A stretch of 17,809 nucleotides of DNA from Firmicutes bacterium UBA1768 (GTDB taxonomy: Bacteria > Bacillota > Clostridia > Peptostreptococcales > Anaerovoracaceae). The translations under genes and the position numbers were made by a program. The stretch spans positions 1 to 17,809 of the forward strand of contig DCGW01000005.1 of the NCBI GenBank assembly GCA_002315335.1. Reading direction: 5' to 3'. Under the pieces are notes generated by a model, which was not told where the DNA came from, did not search any database, and saw only the letters and a list, made by a program, of their open reading frames with translations. This document shows positions 7,994-15,021 of the stretch, one piece after another; the first letter of the stretch is position 1; every line of letters starts with the position of its first letter.

Positions 7994-9859
7994 ATGTTTG
8001 AAAAAAAGACAGAGCTTGAAAGAAAAATTGAAAACAATGTTATGAAGGTTCAGAAGCCTGCCAGATATATCGGCGGGGAGGTTAATGCCGTTATTAAAGA
8101 ATCTGACAGCGTAAACCATAGGATTGCCTTTTGTTTTCCTGAAAAATATGAGATAGGAATGTCAAACCTTGGACTTCAGATTTTGTATAAGTCACTCAAT
8201 GATATTTCAGCTGTTCAGTGTGAAAGAGTTTTTGCTCCGGATGTTGACTTTGAGGAAATTATGAGGAAGGAAGGCATTCCACTCTATACCATGGAAACTA
8301 AGACGGCGGTTAAGGACTGCGATATTTTTGCAATATCATTGGGCTATGAAATGCTATATACCAATGCGGTTAATCTTATTAACCTCGCCGGTATCAACCT
8401 TAAAGCTGCTGACAGGAGTGAGGATGAACCGTTTGTCATAATGGGCGGAACCTGCACCTATAATCCCGAACCTATGGCAGACTTTGCTGATGCAGTTTCT
8501 ATCGGTGAAGGAGAAGAGGTCTGGCCTGAGATTGTAGCTGAGTTAGATAAATGGAAGAAAAGCGGAGGCTCAAGGAAGGAGTTTTTAAAAGCTCTGTGTA
8601 AGCTTGACGGAATATATGTTCCCTCTTTCTATGATGTTGAATACAATGATGATGGTACAATAAAATCGTTCACTAAGAATTATTCGGAAGCACCCGATAC
8701 TATAACTAAGAGAATTATAAAAGATATTGAAAATTCTGTATATCCAACCTCTCCTGTGGTTCCTTTTATGTCTACCGTTCATGACAGGTCGGTGGCTGAA
8801 ATTTTCAGGGGCTGCACCAGAGGCTGCAGATTTTGTCAGGCGGGAATGATATACAGACCTATAAGAGAAAGAAGCAGAGAAAAGGTCAGGAAAATCGTTG
8901 AAGAACAGATAAATAATACAGGATATGATGAAATCTCACTCCTGTCTCTTTCGACAGGCGATTATTCCGATGTTGAGAACCTCGTCACCGATCTTATGAG
9001 CTTCTGTAAAAGACGTGATGTGTCTTTATCTCTTCCGTCCCTTAGACTCGATAGTTTTTCCTTTAAGGTTATGGATGAAATTCAGGGGTATAAAAAGTCC
9101 GGTCTGACCTTTGCGCCTGAGGCAGGTACTCAGCGATTGAGAAATATTATCAATAAGGATATTTCGGAGGAAGAAATATTGTCTGCCGCAGAACAGGCTT
9201 TCGAGCTCGGCTGGCATAATATCAAGCTTTACTTTATGGATGGTCTTCCGGGAGAAACTGACGAGGACCTGATCGGAATTGGTGACATTGCTGAAAAAAT
9301 CGTAAACATATATAAATCCATTCATGGTAAAACAGGAAGACTCAACGTAACTGTCAGTGTATCCAACTTCGTTCCAAAGCCACATACTCCTTTCCAATGG
9401 TATCCGCAGGATTCGGACGAAGAATTTGACAGAAAGCATAAGCTGATAAAAGAACGCATAAAGCCTATGAAATGTGTAAGGCTTCAGTACCATGACAGCG
9501 AAACCAGTTTTTTAGAGGGCGTTTTGGCGAGAGGCGACAGAAAAATCGGAAGGGTTCTTGAAGAAGCTGTAAGGCTTGGCTGTAAATTTGACGGATGGCG
9601 TGAAAGCTTCAATATGGAACGTTGGGAAAAGGCGTTTAAAAATACTGGTATTGACCCCGAGTTTTATGCAAGACGCCAATGGGGATACGATGAGATTCTT
9701 CCCTGGGACCACATTTCTACCGGTGTTGATAAAGAATTTTTCATGAAAGAAAATGAGAAGGCGTTAAAGGGAGAAATTACACGTGATTGCAGAAAGGGCT
9801 GCAATGCCTGCGGCGTTAATGTTAATCTTGGAATTAAGTGTGAGGTATGTAATAACTGA
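7994..9859 (+). CDS. B12-binding-type radical SAM protein, TIGR03960-like, function unknown
   Basis: This belongs to a widely conserved but uncharacterised radical SAM family with an N-terminal cobalamin-binding-like domain. The VQKPARYIGGE opening and the EIGMSNLGLQILY block are typical of the family. The [4Fe-4S] motif is C274-X3-C278-X2-C281 (GCTRGCRFCQAG). Residues such as SLSTGDYSD and GLTFAPEAGTQRLRN fit the radical SAM barrel, and a Cys-rich tail (CRKGCNACGVN, CEVC) ends the protein. I chose ATG 7994 (621 residues) because the open frame further upstream starts inside the symporter terminator. The ribosome site is weak (CAGG near 7983). A shorter start at 8042 would cut into the conserved opening region. 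The DUF2344 gene follows with a 1-base overlap, and in many genomes the two are fused, so they very likely act together. The reaction is unknown. Confidence 0.88.
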   Translation: MFEKKTELERKIENNVMKVQKPARYIGGEVNAVIKESDSVNHRIAFCFPEKYEIGMSNLGLQILYKSLNDISAVQCERVFAPDVDFEEIMRKEGIPLYTMETKTAVKDCDIFAISLGYEMLYTNAVNLINLAGINLKAADRSEDEPFVIMGGTCTYNPEPMADFADAVSIGEGEEVWPEIVAELDKWKKSGGSRKEFLKALCKLDGIYVPSFYDVEYNDDGTIKSFTKNYSEAPDTITKRIIKDIENSVYPTSPVVPFMSTVHDRSVAEIFRGCTRGCRFCQAGMIYRPIRERSREKVRKIVEEQINNTGYDEISLLSLSTGDYSDVENLVTDLMSFCKRRDVSLSLPSLRLDSFSFKVMDEIQGYKKSGLTFAPEAGTQRLRNIINKDISEEEILSAAEQAFELGWHNIKLYFMDGLPGETDEDLIGIGDIAEKIVNIYKSIHGKTGRLNVTVSVSNFVPKPHTPFQWYPQDSDEEFDRKHKLIKERIKPMKCVRLQYHDSETSFLEGVLARGDRKIGRVLEEAVRLGCKFDGWRESFNMERWEKAFKNTGIDPEFYARRQWGYDEILPWDHISTGVDKEFFMKENEKALKGEITRDCRKGCNACGVNVNLGIKCEVCNN

Positions 9860-10581
9860 TGAGATTTCTTGTTAAATGGACAAAAGAGGGTAACATGAAG
9901 TATATTTCCCACCTCGATATTATGAGGTTGTTTCAACGTGCCTTAAAGAGGACAGACATTAAGCTCAAGTACTCTGAGGGCTATTCGCCTCATCCGAAAA
10001 TGAGCATTGCACAGCCGTTATCCCTTGGCTATACGAGTTTGGGTGAGTATATTGAACTTGAAACCAAGGAGGATTTTTCTACAGATACTATTATAGAAAG
10101 ATTAAATTCGGCGATGCCTCCTGGAGTGTTAATTACTCGCTGTACAGAGCTTAAAGAAAACCGAAAGGTTTCAGCTTTGATTGTTGCTGCTTCTTATACA
10201 ATTGGCTTGGGAAAAACAGGAGTTGATGGCAGTGACCATGCAGTGTCGGAAAACGCTTTGGTTTCAGCAGTGGAAAACTTTGTTAAGAAAAAAACAATCC
10301 CTGTAGAAAAGCTTCAGAAGAAATCGGGGAAGGTCACAGAGGTGGATATAAGACCAATGGTCAGGAGCTTAGAATACGTTTCTGAGGAAGAGGATTGTTT
10401 TCTTTTAAAAACTTTGGTTGACACTGGAAGTAATTCCAATATTAACCCCGAATTAATTACGTCAAAGCTCTGCGAATACATGAAAGTTTTACGGGAAAAC
10501 CTTGAGGCACATACCAGAAGAGAAGAGATGTTTGCTGAATCTGCAGATGGGACACTAATTCCTCTGTATTTATTAAAATAG
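9859..10581 (+). CDS. DUF2344 family protein (TIGR03936-like), partner of the radical SAM protein
   Basis: The 240-residue protein opens with MRFLVKWTKEGNMKYISHLD and continues with RALKRTDIKLKYSEGYSPHPKMSIAQPLSLG, the hallmark region of DUF2344. This domain is usually fused to, or encoded directly after, the radical SAM protein found upstream here. The start ATG shares one base with the upstream TGA (TGATG), so translation is probably coupled. No signal peptide or membrane segment is visible, so the protein should be cytoplasmic. In many clostridia the pair sits next to rng and rplU-rpmA; those genes are not here. Function is unknown. The tight coupling suggests a complex or a shared substrate. 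Confidence 0.88.
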   Translation: MRFLVKWTKEGNMKYISHLDIMRLFQRALKRTDIKLKYSEGYSPHPKMSIAQPLSLGYTSLGEYIELETKEDFSTDTIIERLNSAMPPGVLITRCTELKENRKVSALIVAASYTIGLGKTGVDGSDHAVSENALVSAVENFVKKKTIPVEKLQKKSGKVTEVDIRPMVRSLEYVSEEEDCFLLKTLVDTGSNSNINPELITSKLCEYMKVLRENLEAHTRREEMFAESADGTLIPLYLLK

Positions 10582-10582
10582 A

Positions 10583-10610
10583 TTGATTTTTTCCCGGAAT
10601 ATGCTAAAAT
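10583..10610 (+). promoter_or_regulatory. Putative promoter ahead of the comEA leader
   Basis: TTGATT (10583-10588) and TAAAAT (10605-10610) are 16 bases apart, and TGC precedes the -10, giving an extended -10 element. An inverted repeat TTGATTT (10583-10589) / AAATCAA (10611-10617) brackets the core. Transcription would start near 10617, just before the hairpin at 10620-10665. Motif evidence only. Confidence 0.45.
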
Positions 10611-10619
10611 AAATCAACC

Positions 10620-10672
10620 GCTGATCAAAGCTGCTCGCCCGAACAGGCGCTCGGTTCTGGTCAGCTTTTTTT
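10620..10672 (+). terminator. Terminator-like hairpin between the radical SAM operon and comEA
   Basis: GCTGATCA (10620-10627) pairs with TGGTCAGC (10658-10665) over 8 base pairs with one wobble and is followed directly by seven Ts (10666-10672). The 30-base loop holds a smaller stem, CGCC (10636-10639) / GGCG (10646-10649). A second fold, AAAGCTG (10627-10633) with CAGCTTT (10662-10668), competes for the same right arm. It could simply end the radical SAM operon. However, comEA starts 24 bases later with no room for a promoter in between, so an attenuating role is possible. Confidence 0.65.
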
Positions 10673-10696
10673 CTGGCATTTTGGGGAGGGATTATT

Positions 10697-11314
10697 ATGG
10701 AAATAAGTACAAAGCAAAAGATAATTATTTTTGGGGCCATGGCTCTTATATTCATTGCATCTATTATAGTTAAAGGATTTGTTGCTGTTCCCGACGAAGG
10801 CAACGCAGGAGAAATCGGTTTGGTTATCGAAGAGGGGCTTGAAGGTCAGGCTGAGGAAGAATCTAATGAATCAATGGCTGAAGGTGAGGAGATAATTTAT
10901 ATTGTTGATGTTGAGGGCGCGGTTGTTTATCCTGGTGTAGTAAAGGTTGAAGAGGGAAGTCGTGTATTCGAGGCTATTGAGGCTGCGGGCGGTATGCTTG
11001 GCAATGCCGACTCAAGGTCAGTAAACCTTGCTGAGGTTGTAGAGGACGGAACGGCAATATATGTCCCCTTTGAAGGTGAAGTCGATGAAAATGGGCTGCT
11101 GAACACTTCTGAGGGCACAACAGGCCTTGTCAATATAAATAAGGCTGACAGGACAGCCTTGATGACTCTTCCGGGAATTGGTGAGGCCTATGCGTCATCT
11201 ATAATAGAATACAGAGAAAAGAACGGTAAGTTTAAAACAAAGGATGAGATTAAAAACGTTTCTGGAATAGGTGATGCCAAGTTTGCCAAGCTTGAGGATA
11301 AGATCTGTGTATAG
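10697..11314 (+). CDS. comEA: ComEA-like competence DNA receptor (SLBB + helix-hairpin-helix)
   Basis: ComEA is a membrane-anchored protein that binds incoming double-stranded DNA during natural transformation. The 205 residues show a short cytoplasmic N-terminus, one membrane segment (about 8-30) and an acidic linker (about 33-65) rich in Glu. A SLBB-type domain follows (about 67-125; VDVEGAVVYPGVVKVEEG), then a C-terminal double helix-hairpin-helix (about 143-205; VNINKADRTALMTLPGIG and VSGIGDAKF). Length and order match ComEA. The strong ribosome site GGGGAGGG (10683-10690) six bases upstream fixes the start. The usual partner gene comEC is not in the window; the next gene is an O-methyltransferase. 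A DNA-binding envelope protein is well supported. An actual competence role is inferred. Confidence 0.85.
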   Translation: MEISTKQKIIIFGAMALIFIASIIVKGFVAVPDEGNAGEIGLVIEEGLEGQAEEESNESMAEGEEIIYIVDVEGAVVYPGVVKVEEGSRVFEAIEAAGGMLGNADSRSVNLAEVVEDGTAIYVPFEGEVDENGLLNTSEGTTGLVNINKADRTALMTLPGIGEAYASSIIEYREKNGKFKTKDEIKNVSGIGDAKFAKLEDKICV

Positions 11315-11334
11315 TTTTTTATTAAATCATACTT

Positions 11335-11364
11335 TTGTTCCCGCTTTTGCCATGGGTTTATAAT
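11335..11364 (+). promoter_or_regulatory. Putative distal promoter for the O-methyltransferase gene
   Basis: TTGTTC (11335-11340) and a perfect TATAAT (11359-11364) are 18 bases apart. The transcript would start near 11371 and have a leader of about 38 bases with no recognisable ribosome binding site. Confidence 0.45.
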
Positions 11365-11373
11365 GAGATTTTA

Positions 11374-11402
11374 TTGACAATGTCAGCTACCTTTTTTAAA
11401 AT
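11374..11402 (+). promoter_or_regulatory. Putative proximal promoter for the O-methyltransferase gene
   Basis: A perfect TTGACA (11374-11379) and TAAAAT (11397-11402) are 17 bases apart, the best -35/-10 pair I see in the window. The expected start site, about seven bases past the -10, coincides with the ATG at 11409, which would give a leaderless mRNA. A palindrome, TGACAATGTCA (11375-11385), overlaps the -35 and could be an operator. Confidence 0.55.
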
Positions 11403-11408
11403 TGAAAT

Positions 11409-12062
11409 ATGAGTATTTTAACACCACAATTAATAGAAGAGTATGTTTCATCGCTTTATGCTCATCCCTGTGAAAAGCTTAGGGAAATGCGCGACCAGGC
11501 AGAGAGGATGTTAATCCCTATAGTAACCAAGGATACGGAAAGACTGCTTTTTACGTTATGTGCTGCTCTGAAGCCAAAAAGAATATTGGAAATAGGGACT
11601 GCAATAGGTTATTCTGCAATCTGCTTCGGACTTGCTGCGCCGGAGGCAGAAATAATTACCATAGAAAACCACGAGAGGTCGGTATTTAAAGCAAAGGCCA
11701 ATATTGAGGAGGTTGGCCTGTCTGATAGAATCGATGTGAGGCTCGGAGACGCTGCAGAGGTTCTGACTGAGATAGAGGGAAAGTTTGATCTTATTTTTGT
11801 TGATGCGGCAAAGGGACAGTATAAAAAATTCTTTTCCCTGTTTGAAAAGAACATTAAGCAGGGTACTATGGTTATTTCAGACAACGTTCTGTACAAAGGA
11901 ATGCCCTGCGACGATTCGTTTATCGATAAAAGAAGAAATAAAACCATTGCAAATCGAATGCGTGAATACCTTAAATTCCTGTCGGAGGACGAAAGGTTTG
12001 AAACCTGTCTTTTGCCTATAGGCGACGGAGTTTGTTTGTCATACTTGAAAAAACTGCCATAA
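11409..12062 (+). CDS. SAM-dependent O-methyltransferase, TrmR (YrrM)-like
   Basis: This is a class I methyltransferase of the metal-dependent catechol-O-methyltransferase-like family. The 217 residues carry the SAM motif LEIGTAIGYSA (60-70), the acidic residue after strand 2 (IENHERS, about 86-91), and metal-ligand candidates D132 (FVDAAKGQY) and D158-N159 (ISDNVLYKG). The closest well-studied relative by pattern is Bacillus subtilis TrmR, which methylates 5-hydroxyuridine-34 of tRNA to 5-methoxyuridine. A U32-family protein of the type that makes that hydroxyl group lies about 3 kb downstream, which supports this role. Other members of the family methylate small phenolics, so I leave the symbol empty. 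ATG 11409 gives the expected N-terminus, but there is no Shine-Dalgarno sequence upstream. Confidence 0.82.
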   Translation: MSILTPQLIEEYVSSLYAHPCEKLREMRDQAERMLIPIVTKDTERLLFTLCAALKPKRILEIGTAIGYSAICFGLAAPEAEIITIENHERSVFKAKANIEEVGLSDRIDVRLGDAAEVLTEIEGKFDLIFVDAAKGQYKKFFSLFEKNIKQGTMVISDNVLYKGMPCDDSFIDKRRNKTIANRMREYLKFLSEDERFETCLLPIGDGVCLSYLKKLP

Positions 12063-12069
12063 AATGATA

Positions 12070-12117
12070 AAATCAAAAGTGTTTTTTGATTTCAGTCTTC
12101 AAATATTCGACTGAAAT
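12070..12117 (+). promoter_or_regulatory. Two overlapping hairpins upstream of the unknown membrane-protein gene
   Basis: Hairpin 1 pairs AAATCAAAA (12070-12078) with TTTTGATTT (12084-12092). Hairpin 2 pairs ATTTCAGTC (12089-12097) with GACTGAAAT (12109-12117). Both stems are nine perfect base pairs and share bases 12089-12092, so they cannot form fully together. Neither is followed by a clear T-run. They lie between the methyltransferase stop and the ribosome site of the next gene. Confidence 0.45.
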
Positions 12118-12139
12118 ATCTTCTGAAAAGGATATTAGT

Positions 12140-13021
12140 ATGAGCAGCAATAAGGACCAAAGCCGGGTAAAGGCTCTTAAGCAAGCTGAAAAGGAAGCTA
12201 AGCTACATAGAAAAAATGAAAAAAAGAACTTCAAACGTGAACTTAAAGAAAGCAAACGTGAGGAGAAGCTTGCTGCTGCCGAAAAACATAAGCATAGGAA
12301 AAGCAAACGCAGCAGGAACAGTAAAAAGTATAAGATTAAGAAGCGATTTATTATCTTTATAGTTATTATTATTGCAATCGTTGCCGCAGCGGGTTTCTTC
12401 GGGGTAAAAGGCGTCATCAACCTAATTAATGAAGATAAGGCGGCAAAGACAGCCGTTGATAAAAATTCACCTGAGGCTGTAATAAATGAAAATGAAGTTT
12501 TTGACTCGGCCGACCCTGTAATGTTGGCTTCGGATATAGCTATAGATGAAGATGATATTGGCAAGAGCGGAGATGCGGCTCTCAGCACTGTAATGGAATA
12601 TCGTATCTGTCAGGCAATTATTTCTGACTGGCACATTTCACCGCTTACGCAGACAAAAGCTGTGATAGAGGGCATGTTTGGCGAATTGTACAGATATGAG
12701 GATTGGAATGGCGGAATTTACTATCACAGGGGATTTCCGGAAACAATGTATATAACATACAACGGCGATGTTAAAGGAAGTCAGCCAGCAGCTGACGCAA
12801 TTTGTGATTCGGTTTCCATCTGCTTAAAGTACATTATTGAATTTGAAGCCTTCCAACCTGATCCAAATATCTGGGGAAAGGTTAACAAAACAAAGTCGGA
12901 TGAAGGGTGGACCAAATATTTTTACTCACTGACAATCAAGGATGGAGTAAACCTTATTGTTTATTGTGATAAGGACGGAAATATAGATCAGGAAACTCAT
13001 ATTATTGTCCGCAAGGTGTAG
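12140..13021 (+). CDS. Uncharacterised single-pass membrane protein with a basic coiled N-terminal head
   Basis: I do not recognise a family. The 293-residue protein starts with about 70 residues extremely rich in Lys, Arg, Glu and Ala, likely helical or coiled-coil, with a Lys/His/Arg cluster around 49-69. One membrane segment follows (about 70-92, Ile/Val-rich), then an acidic linker and a globular outer domain (about 130-293) with Trp and Tyr (HISPLTQTKAVIEGMFGELYRYEDWNGG). The positive side should stay inside, leaving the C-terminal domain outside. I prefer ATG 12140 over the in-frame ATG 12086 because AAAAGGA (12126-12132) sits at the right distance, and because the longer start would read through the hairpins at 12089-12117. 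The lipoprotein gene begins three bases after its stop, which implies a functional pair. Confidence 0.75.
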   Translation: MSSNKDQSRVKALKQAEKEAKLHRKNEKKNFKRELKESKREEKLAAAEKHKHRKSKRSRNSKKYKIKKRFIIFIVIIIAIVAAAGFFGVKGVINLINEDKAAKTAVDKNSPEAVINENEVFDSADPVMLASDIAIDEDDIGKSGDAALSTVMEYRICQAIISDWHISPLTQTKAVIEGMFGELYRYEDWNGGIYYHRGFPETMYITYNGDVKGSQPAADAICDSVSICLKYIIEFEAFQPDPNIWGKVNKTKSDEGWTKYFYSLTIKDGVNLIVYCDKDGNIDQETHIIVRKV

Positions 13022-13024
13022 GCT

Positions 13025-14416
13025 ATGTTTAAGAAAATATTATCGCTTATTATTGTTATGGTAATTGTTGTGACTGTTGCAGCCTGCGGCAATTCCGGGC
13101 TTTCGGGAAACGGTGATTATATTTCCTATGTAAAGCTTAATAATACATCTGCAGAATCCTATGAGCCTCAGGAGCTAATGAAGAATAAGAATGAAAAAGA
13201 TCATTTTTACTCAATAAAGCTTACCGGACTGAAGGACAAGTCAGTTCAGGATGCTGTCAATGAGGCCATTACAGCTTCTGTTGGGGAGTTTAAAAAGGAA
13301 AAAGAGCCCGAGTACAGCGGCATGAAAAAGCTGGATAAAGGAAGCCAGACCGGAGTTACTATCAGGGCCGAAGCCAAGGGCGGCATAAACAATATTTTAT
13401 CAGTGCTTTTGACAAAAACCATATATTATGAGCATGCTTCCTGTACGGATGTAAAGACTATCAGCTTCGATCTGAACGATGGCAGCGAGATTACCTTCGA
13501 CGATGTCTTTGCAAACGAAAAGGATGCTACGGCTGCATTATCCGCTGCTTGTATTTCTTATCTTGAAGATAACGACGTGCTTGAAAAGGACGGCAAGCCG
13601 GAATATTCCAAAGATACGCAGTTCTATTTTGATTTGGACGGAATACATATAATACACGACTATTCGACAGGTGGAATAAAGACTCCTGATTTCAAGCCAA
13701 TTGAGGTTGTTGTCGGTTTTAATTCGCTTGCGGGTGTAATGAATATTGATCAGTATGTTTCTGATGATTGCATATATGAAGATGATAATATCAGGTATAT
13801 GCTTGTGAAGTCTGATGCAGCAATTGAGGAAAGTGAGAATAATATACCTGACAGAACAAATCTCGCCATGATACAATACCTTTCCTGGCCGTCAGATATT
13901 CCTGATAAGATACTTAAGCTTTTTATGAAGGACGCTGAAGTCAGTGATGAAGAAATTGAAGCTGTCAGCGACATAGTAAAGGCGGGAAGCGGGGTATATT
14001 ACTACAACGACATGGCGGACTGTACTCGGGTTGGCAATTATTTTAACGTGGTACGGTCAAAGTCTTTGTTTGGTGCAGGTATATGGACGGAAGATAAGAT
14101 CTGTTCTGTTTATGATATTAAAGGAAATAATCTAACCCTTGATGACCTCTTTGTCAACGGAACAGACTATAACAAAACTATAATCAAGGCATTAAAAGAG
14201 AGCCTGTCAAACTACTATGAAAACGATTCATATGCAGGAAAGACTCTCGAAGAGGTTTATAATGGGCTTAGCTTTTATATTGATGCCAACGGCATTGGCT
14301 TGTGGACAGAAGCTCTCGGATTAAAGAATGCAAACGGAGATAAACACGAATCTTCGGTGTATTTCTTTATTGAATACGAGGAATTTGGCTTCGAAAACAT
14401 GACGTTATTCAACTGA
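13025..14416 (+). CDS. Lipoprotein with two DUF3298-like halves
   Basis: The first 20 residues form a lipoprotein signal peptide (MFKK, a hydrophobic core, then VTVAAC) with the lipidated Cys at 21, so the mature protein is anchored on the outer face of the membrane. The N-terminal half (about 50-235) has the DUF3298/RsiV-like pattern: an amphipathic AVNEAITASVGEFKKE helix, then TISFDLNDGSEITFDDVF, and FDLDGIHIIHDY. The second half (about 310-460) repeats it with SVYDIKGNNLTLDDLFV, an ALKESLSNYYEND helix and FYIDANGIGLW. DUF3298 domains occur in the anti-sigma factor RsiV, which binds lysozyme, and in some peptidoglycan deacetylases, so a wall-facing binding role is possible. No catalytic domain is visible. 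The start is three bases after the upstream stop, with AAGG overlapping that gene's end. Last gene of its transcription unit. Confidence 0.75.
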   Translation: MFKKILSLIIVMVIVVTVAACGNSGLSGNGDYISYVKLNNTSAESYEPQELMKNKNEKDHFYSIKLTGLKDKSVQDAVNEAITASVGEFKKEKEPEYSGMKKLDKGSQTGVTIRAEAKGGINNILSVLLTKTIYYEHASCTDVKTISFDLNDGSEITFDDVFANEKDATAALSAACISYLEDNDVLEKDGKPEYSKDTQFYFDLDGIHIIHDYSTGGIKTPDFKPIEVVVGFNSLAGVMNIDQYVSDDCIYEDDNIRYMLVKSDAAIEESENNIPDRTNLAMIQYLSWPSDIPDKILKLFMKDAEVSDEEIEAVSDIVKAGSGVYYYNDMADCTRVGNYFNVVRSKSLFGAGIWTEDKICSVYDIKGNNLTLDDLFVNGTDYNKTIIKALKESLSNYYENDSYAGKTLEEVYNGLSFYIDANGIGLWTEALGLKNANGDKHESSVYFFIEYEEFGFENMTLFN

Positions 14417-14466
14417 TTGTTTTCATCTACGCTTTGAATTATACAGGAAGCTAAATAACAAAATTC

Positions 14467-15021
14467 TTATATGAGAAATTCAAGAGTGGCTTCGTCTCGG
14501 TCGCAGCTGTCAAATTCAACAAGGTCATATATCAGAGGGTCTCTGATCAGATGCTTCCAAACTGTGTAAACTGACTTGATAAAACGGGGTTCAAGCTCCG
14601 TTTTTTCTTCTAAAAGAGGACAGGTGTACGGCAGTTCATTCGGATATCTGATCAGTCTCAGTGTTCCGTCTTCACAAAGATGAGGGGTGAGCGGGAAGAA
14701 CCTGCACTGCAGAGGTCTGAATTCACGATTGCATACAGGAGCGGTTTTGCACCTGACATACCAGATTTTTCCAAACCATGAGTCTGGAAAATCGTAGTCC
14801 TCTGCGAGGTCATAGTCCCATTCGAGCCAATCCTCTTTTCCTGTAAATACACTTTCTTCTCCCGGAAGCAGATATATTACCATATCTTCCGCATCTGAGA
14901 GACAGCAGGCTGCTCCGCAGAGTCTGCCGCAGTCATAGTTTAATGGTGTTATGTAGTTTAAAAGGCGATATATCGCCAGATATGTTCGTCTTGATATTGA
15001 TGCTTTCATGGCACTTAGCAT
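14467..15021 (-). CDS. YkgJ-type cysteine-cluster protein
   Basis: The 184-residue cytoplasmic protein has ten Cys. The cluster C31-X3-C35-X3-C39-C40, together with C91, C97 and RPLQCRFFPL (C106), matches the pattern of YkgJ-type (CxxCxxCC) proteins, thought to bind zinc or iron-sulfur, but the spacing is looser than the classical CxxCxxCC. Further Cys are at 116, 134 and 173. The start is uncertain: ATG at 15021 or ATG at 15009 (four residues shorter), neither with a clear ribosome site. It converges with the lipoprotein gene (50 bases between stops, no clear terminator seen) and diverges from the U32 gene with only 34 bases between starts. Molecular function is unknown; the metal binding is inferred from the Cys pattern. 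Confidence 0.75.
   Translation of the reverse strand: MLSAMKASISRRTYLAIYRLLNYITPLNYDCGRLCGAACCLSDAEDMVIYLLPGEESVFTGKEDWLEWDYDLAEDYDFPDSWFGKIWYVRCKTAPVCNREFRPLQCRFFPLTPHLCEDGTLRLIRYPNELPYTCPLLEEKTELEPRFIKSVYTVWKHLIRDPLIYDLVEFDSCDRDEATLEFLI

Noticed and set aside
10620..10672. Considered a known riboswitch class ahead of comEA
   Set aside because: I could not match it to the guanidine, fluoride, preQ1, c-di-GMP or T-box consensus by eye; only a terminator-like fold is supported.
12086..12139. Upstream ATG start for the basic-head membrane protein
   Set aside because: It lies within the overlapping hairpins and lacks a ribosome site; ATG 12140 has AAAAGGA upstream.
12073..12588. Open frame of 171 codons on the minus strand, rich in Leu, Phe and Ser
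   Set aside because: It mirrors the Lys/Glu-rich N-terminal region of the plus-strand gene; the composition explains the open frame and no ribosome site is seen.
14417..14466. Looked for a bidirectional terminator between the convergent lipoprotein and cysteine-cluster genes
   Set aside because: Only weak, short complementarity (GAATT/AATTC) was found, with no convincing stem.
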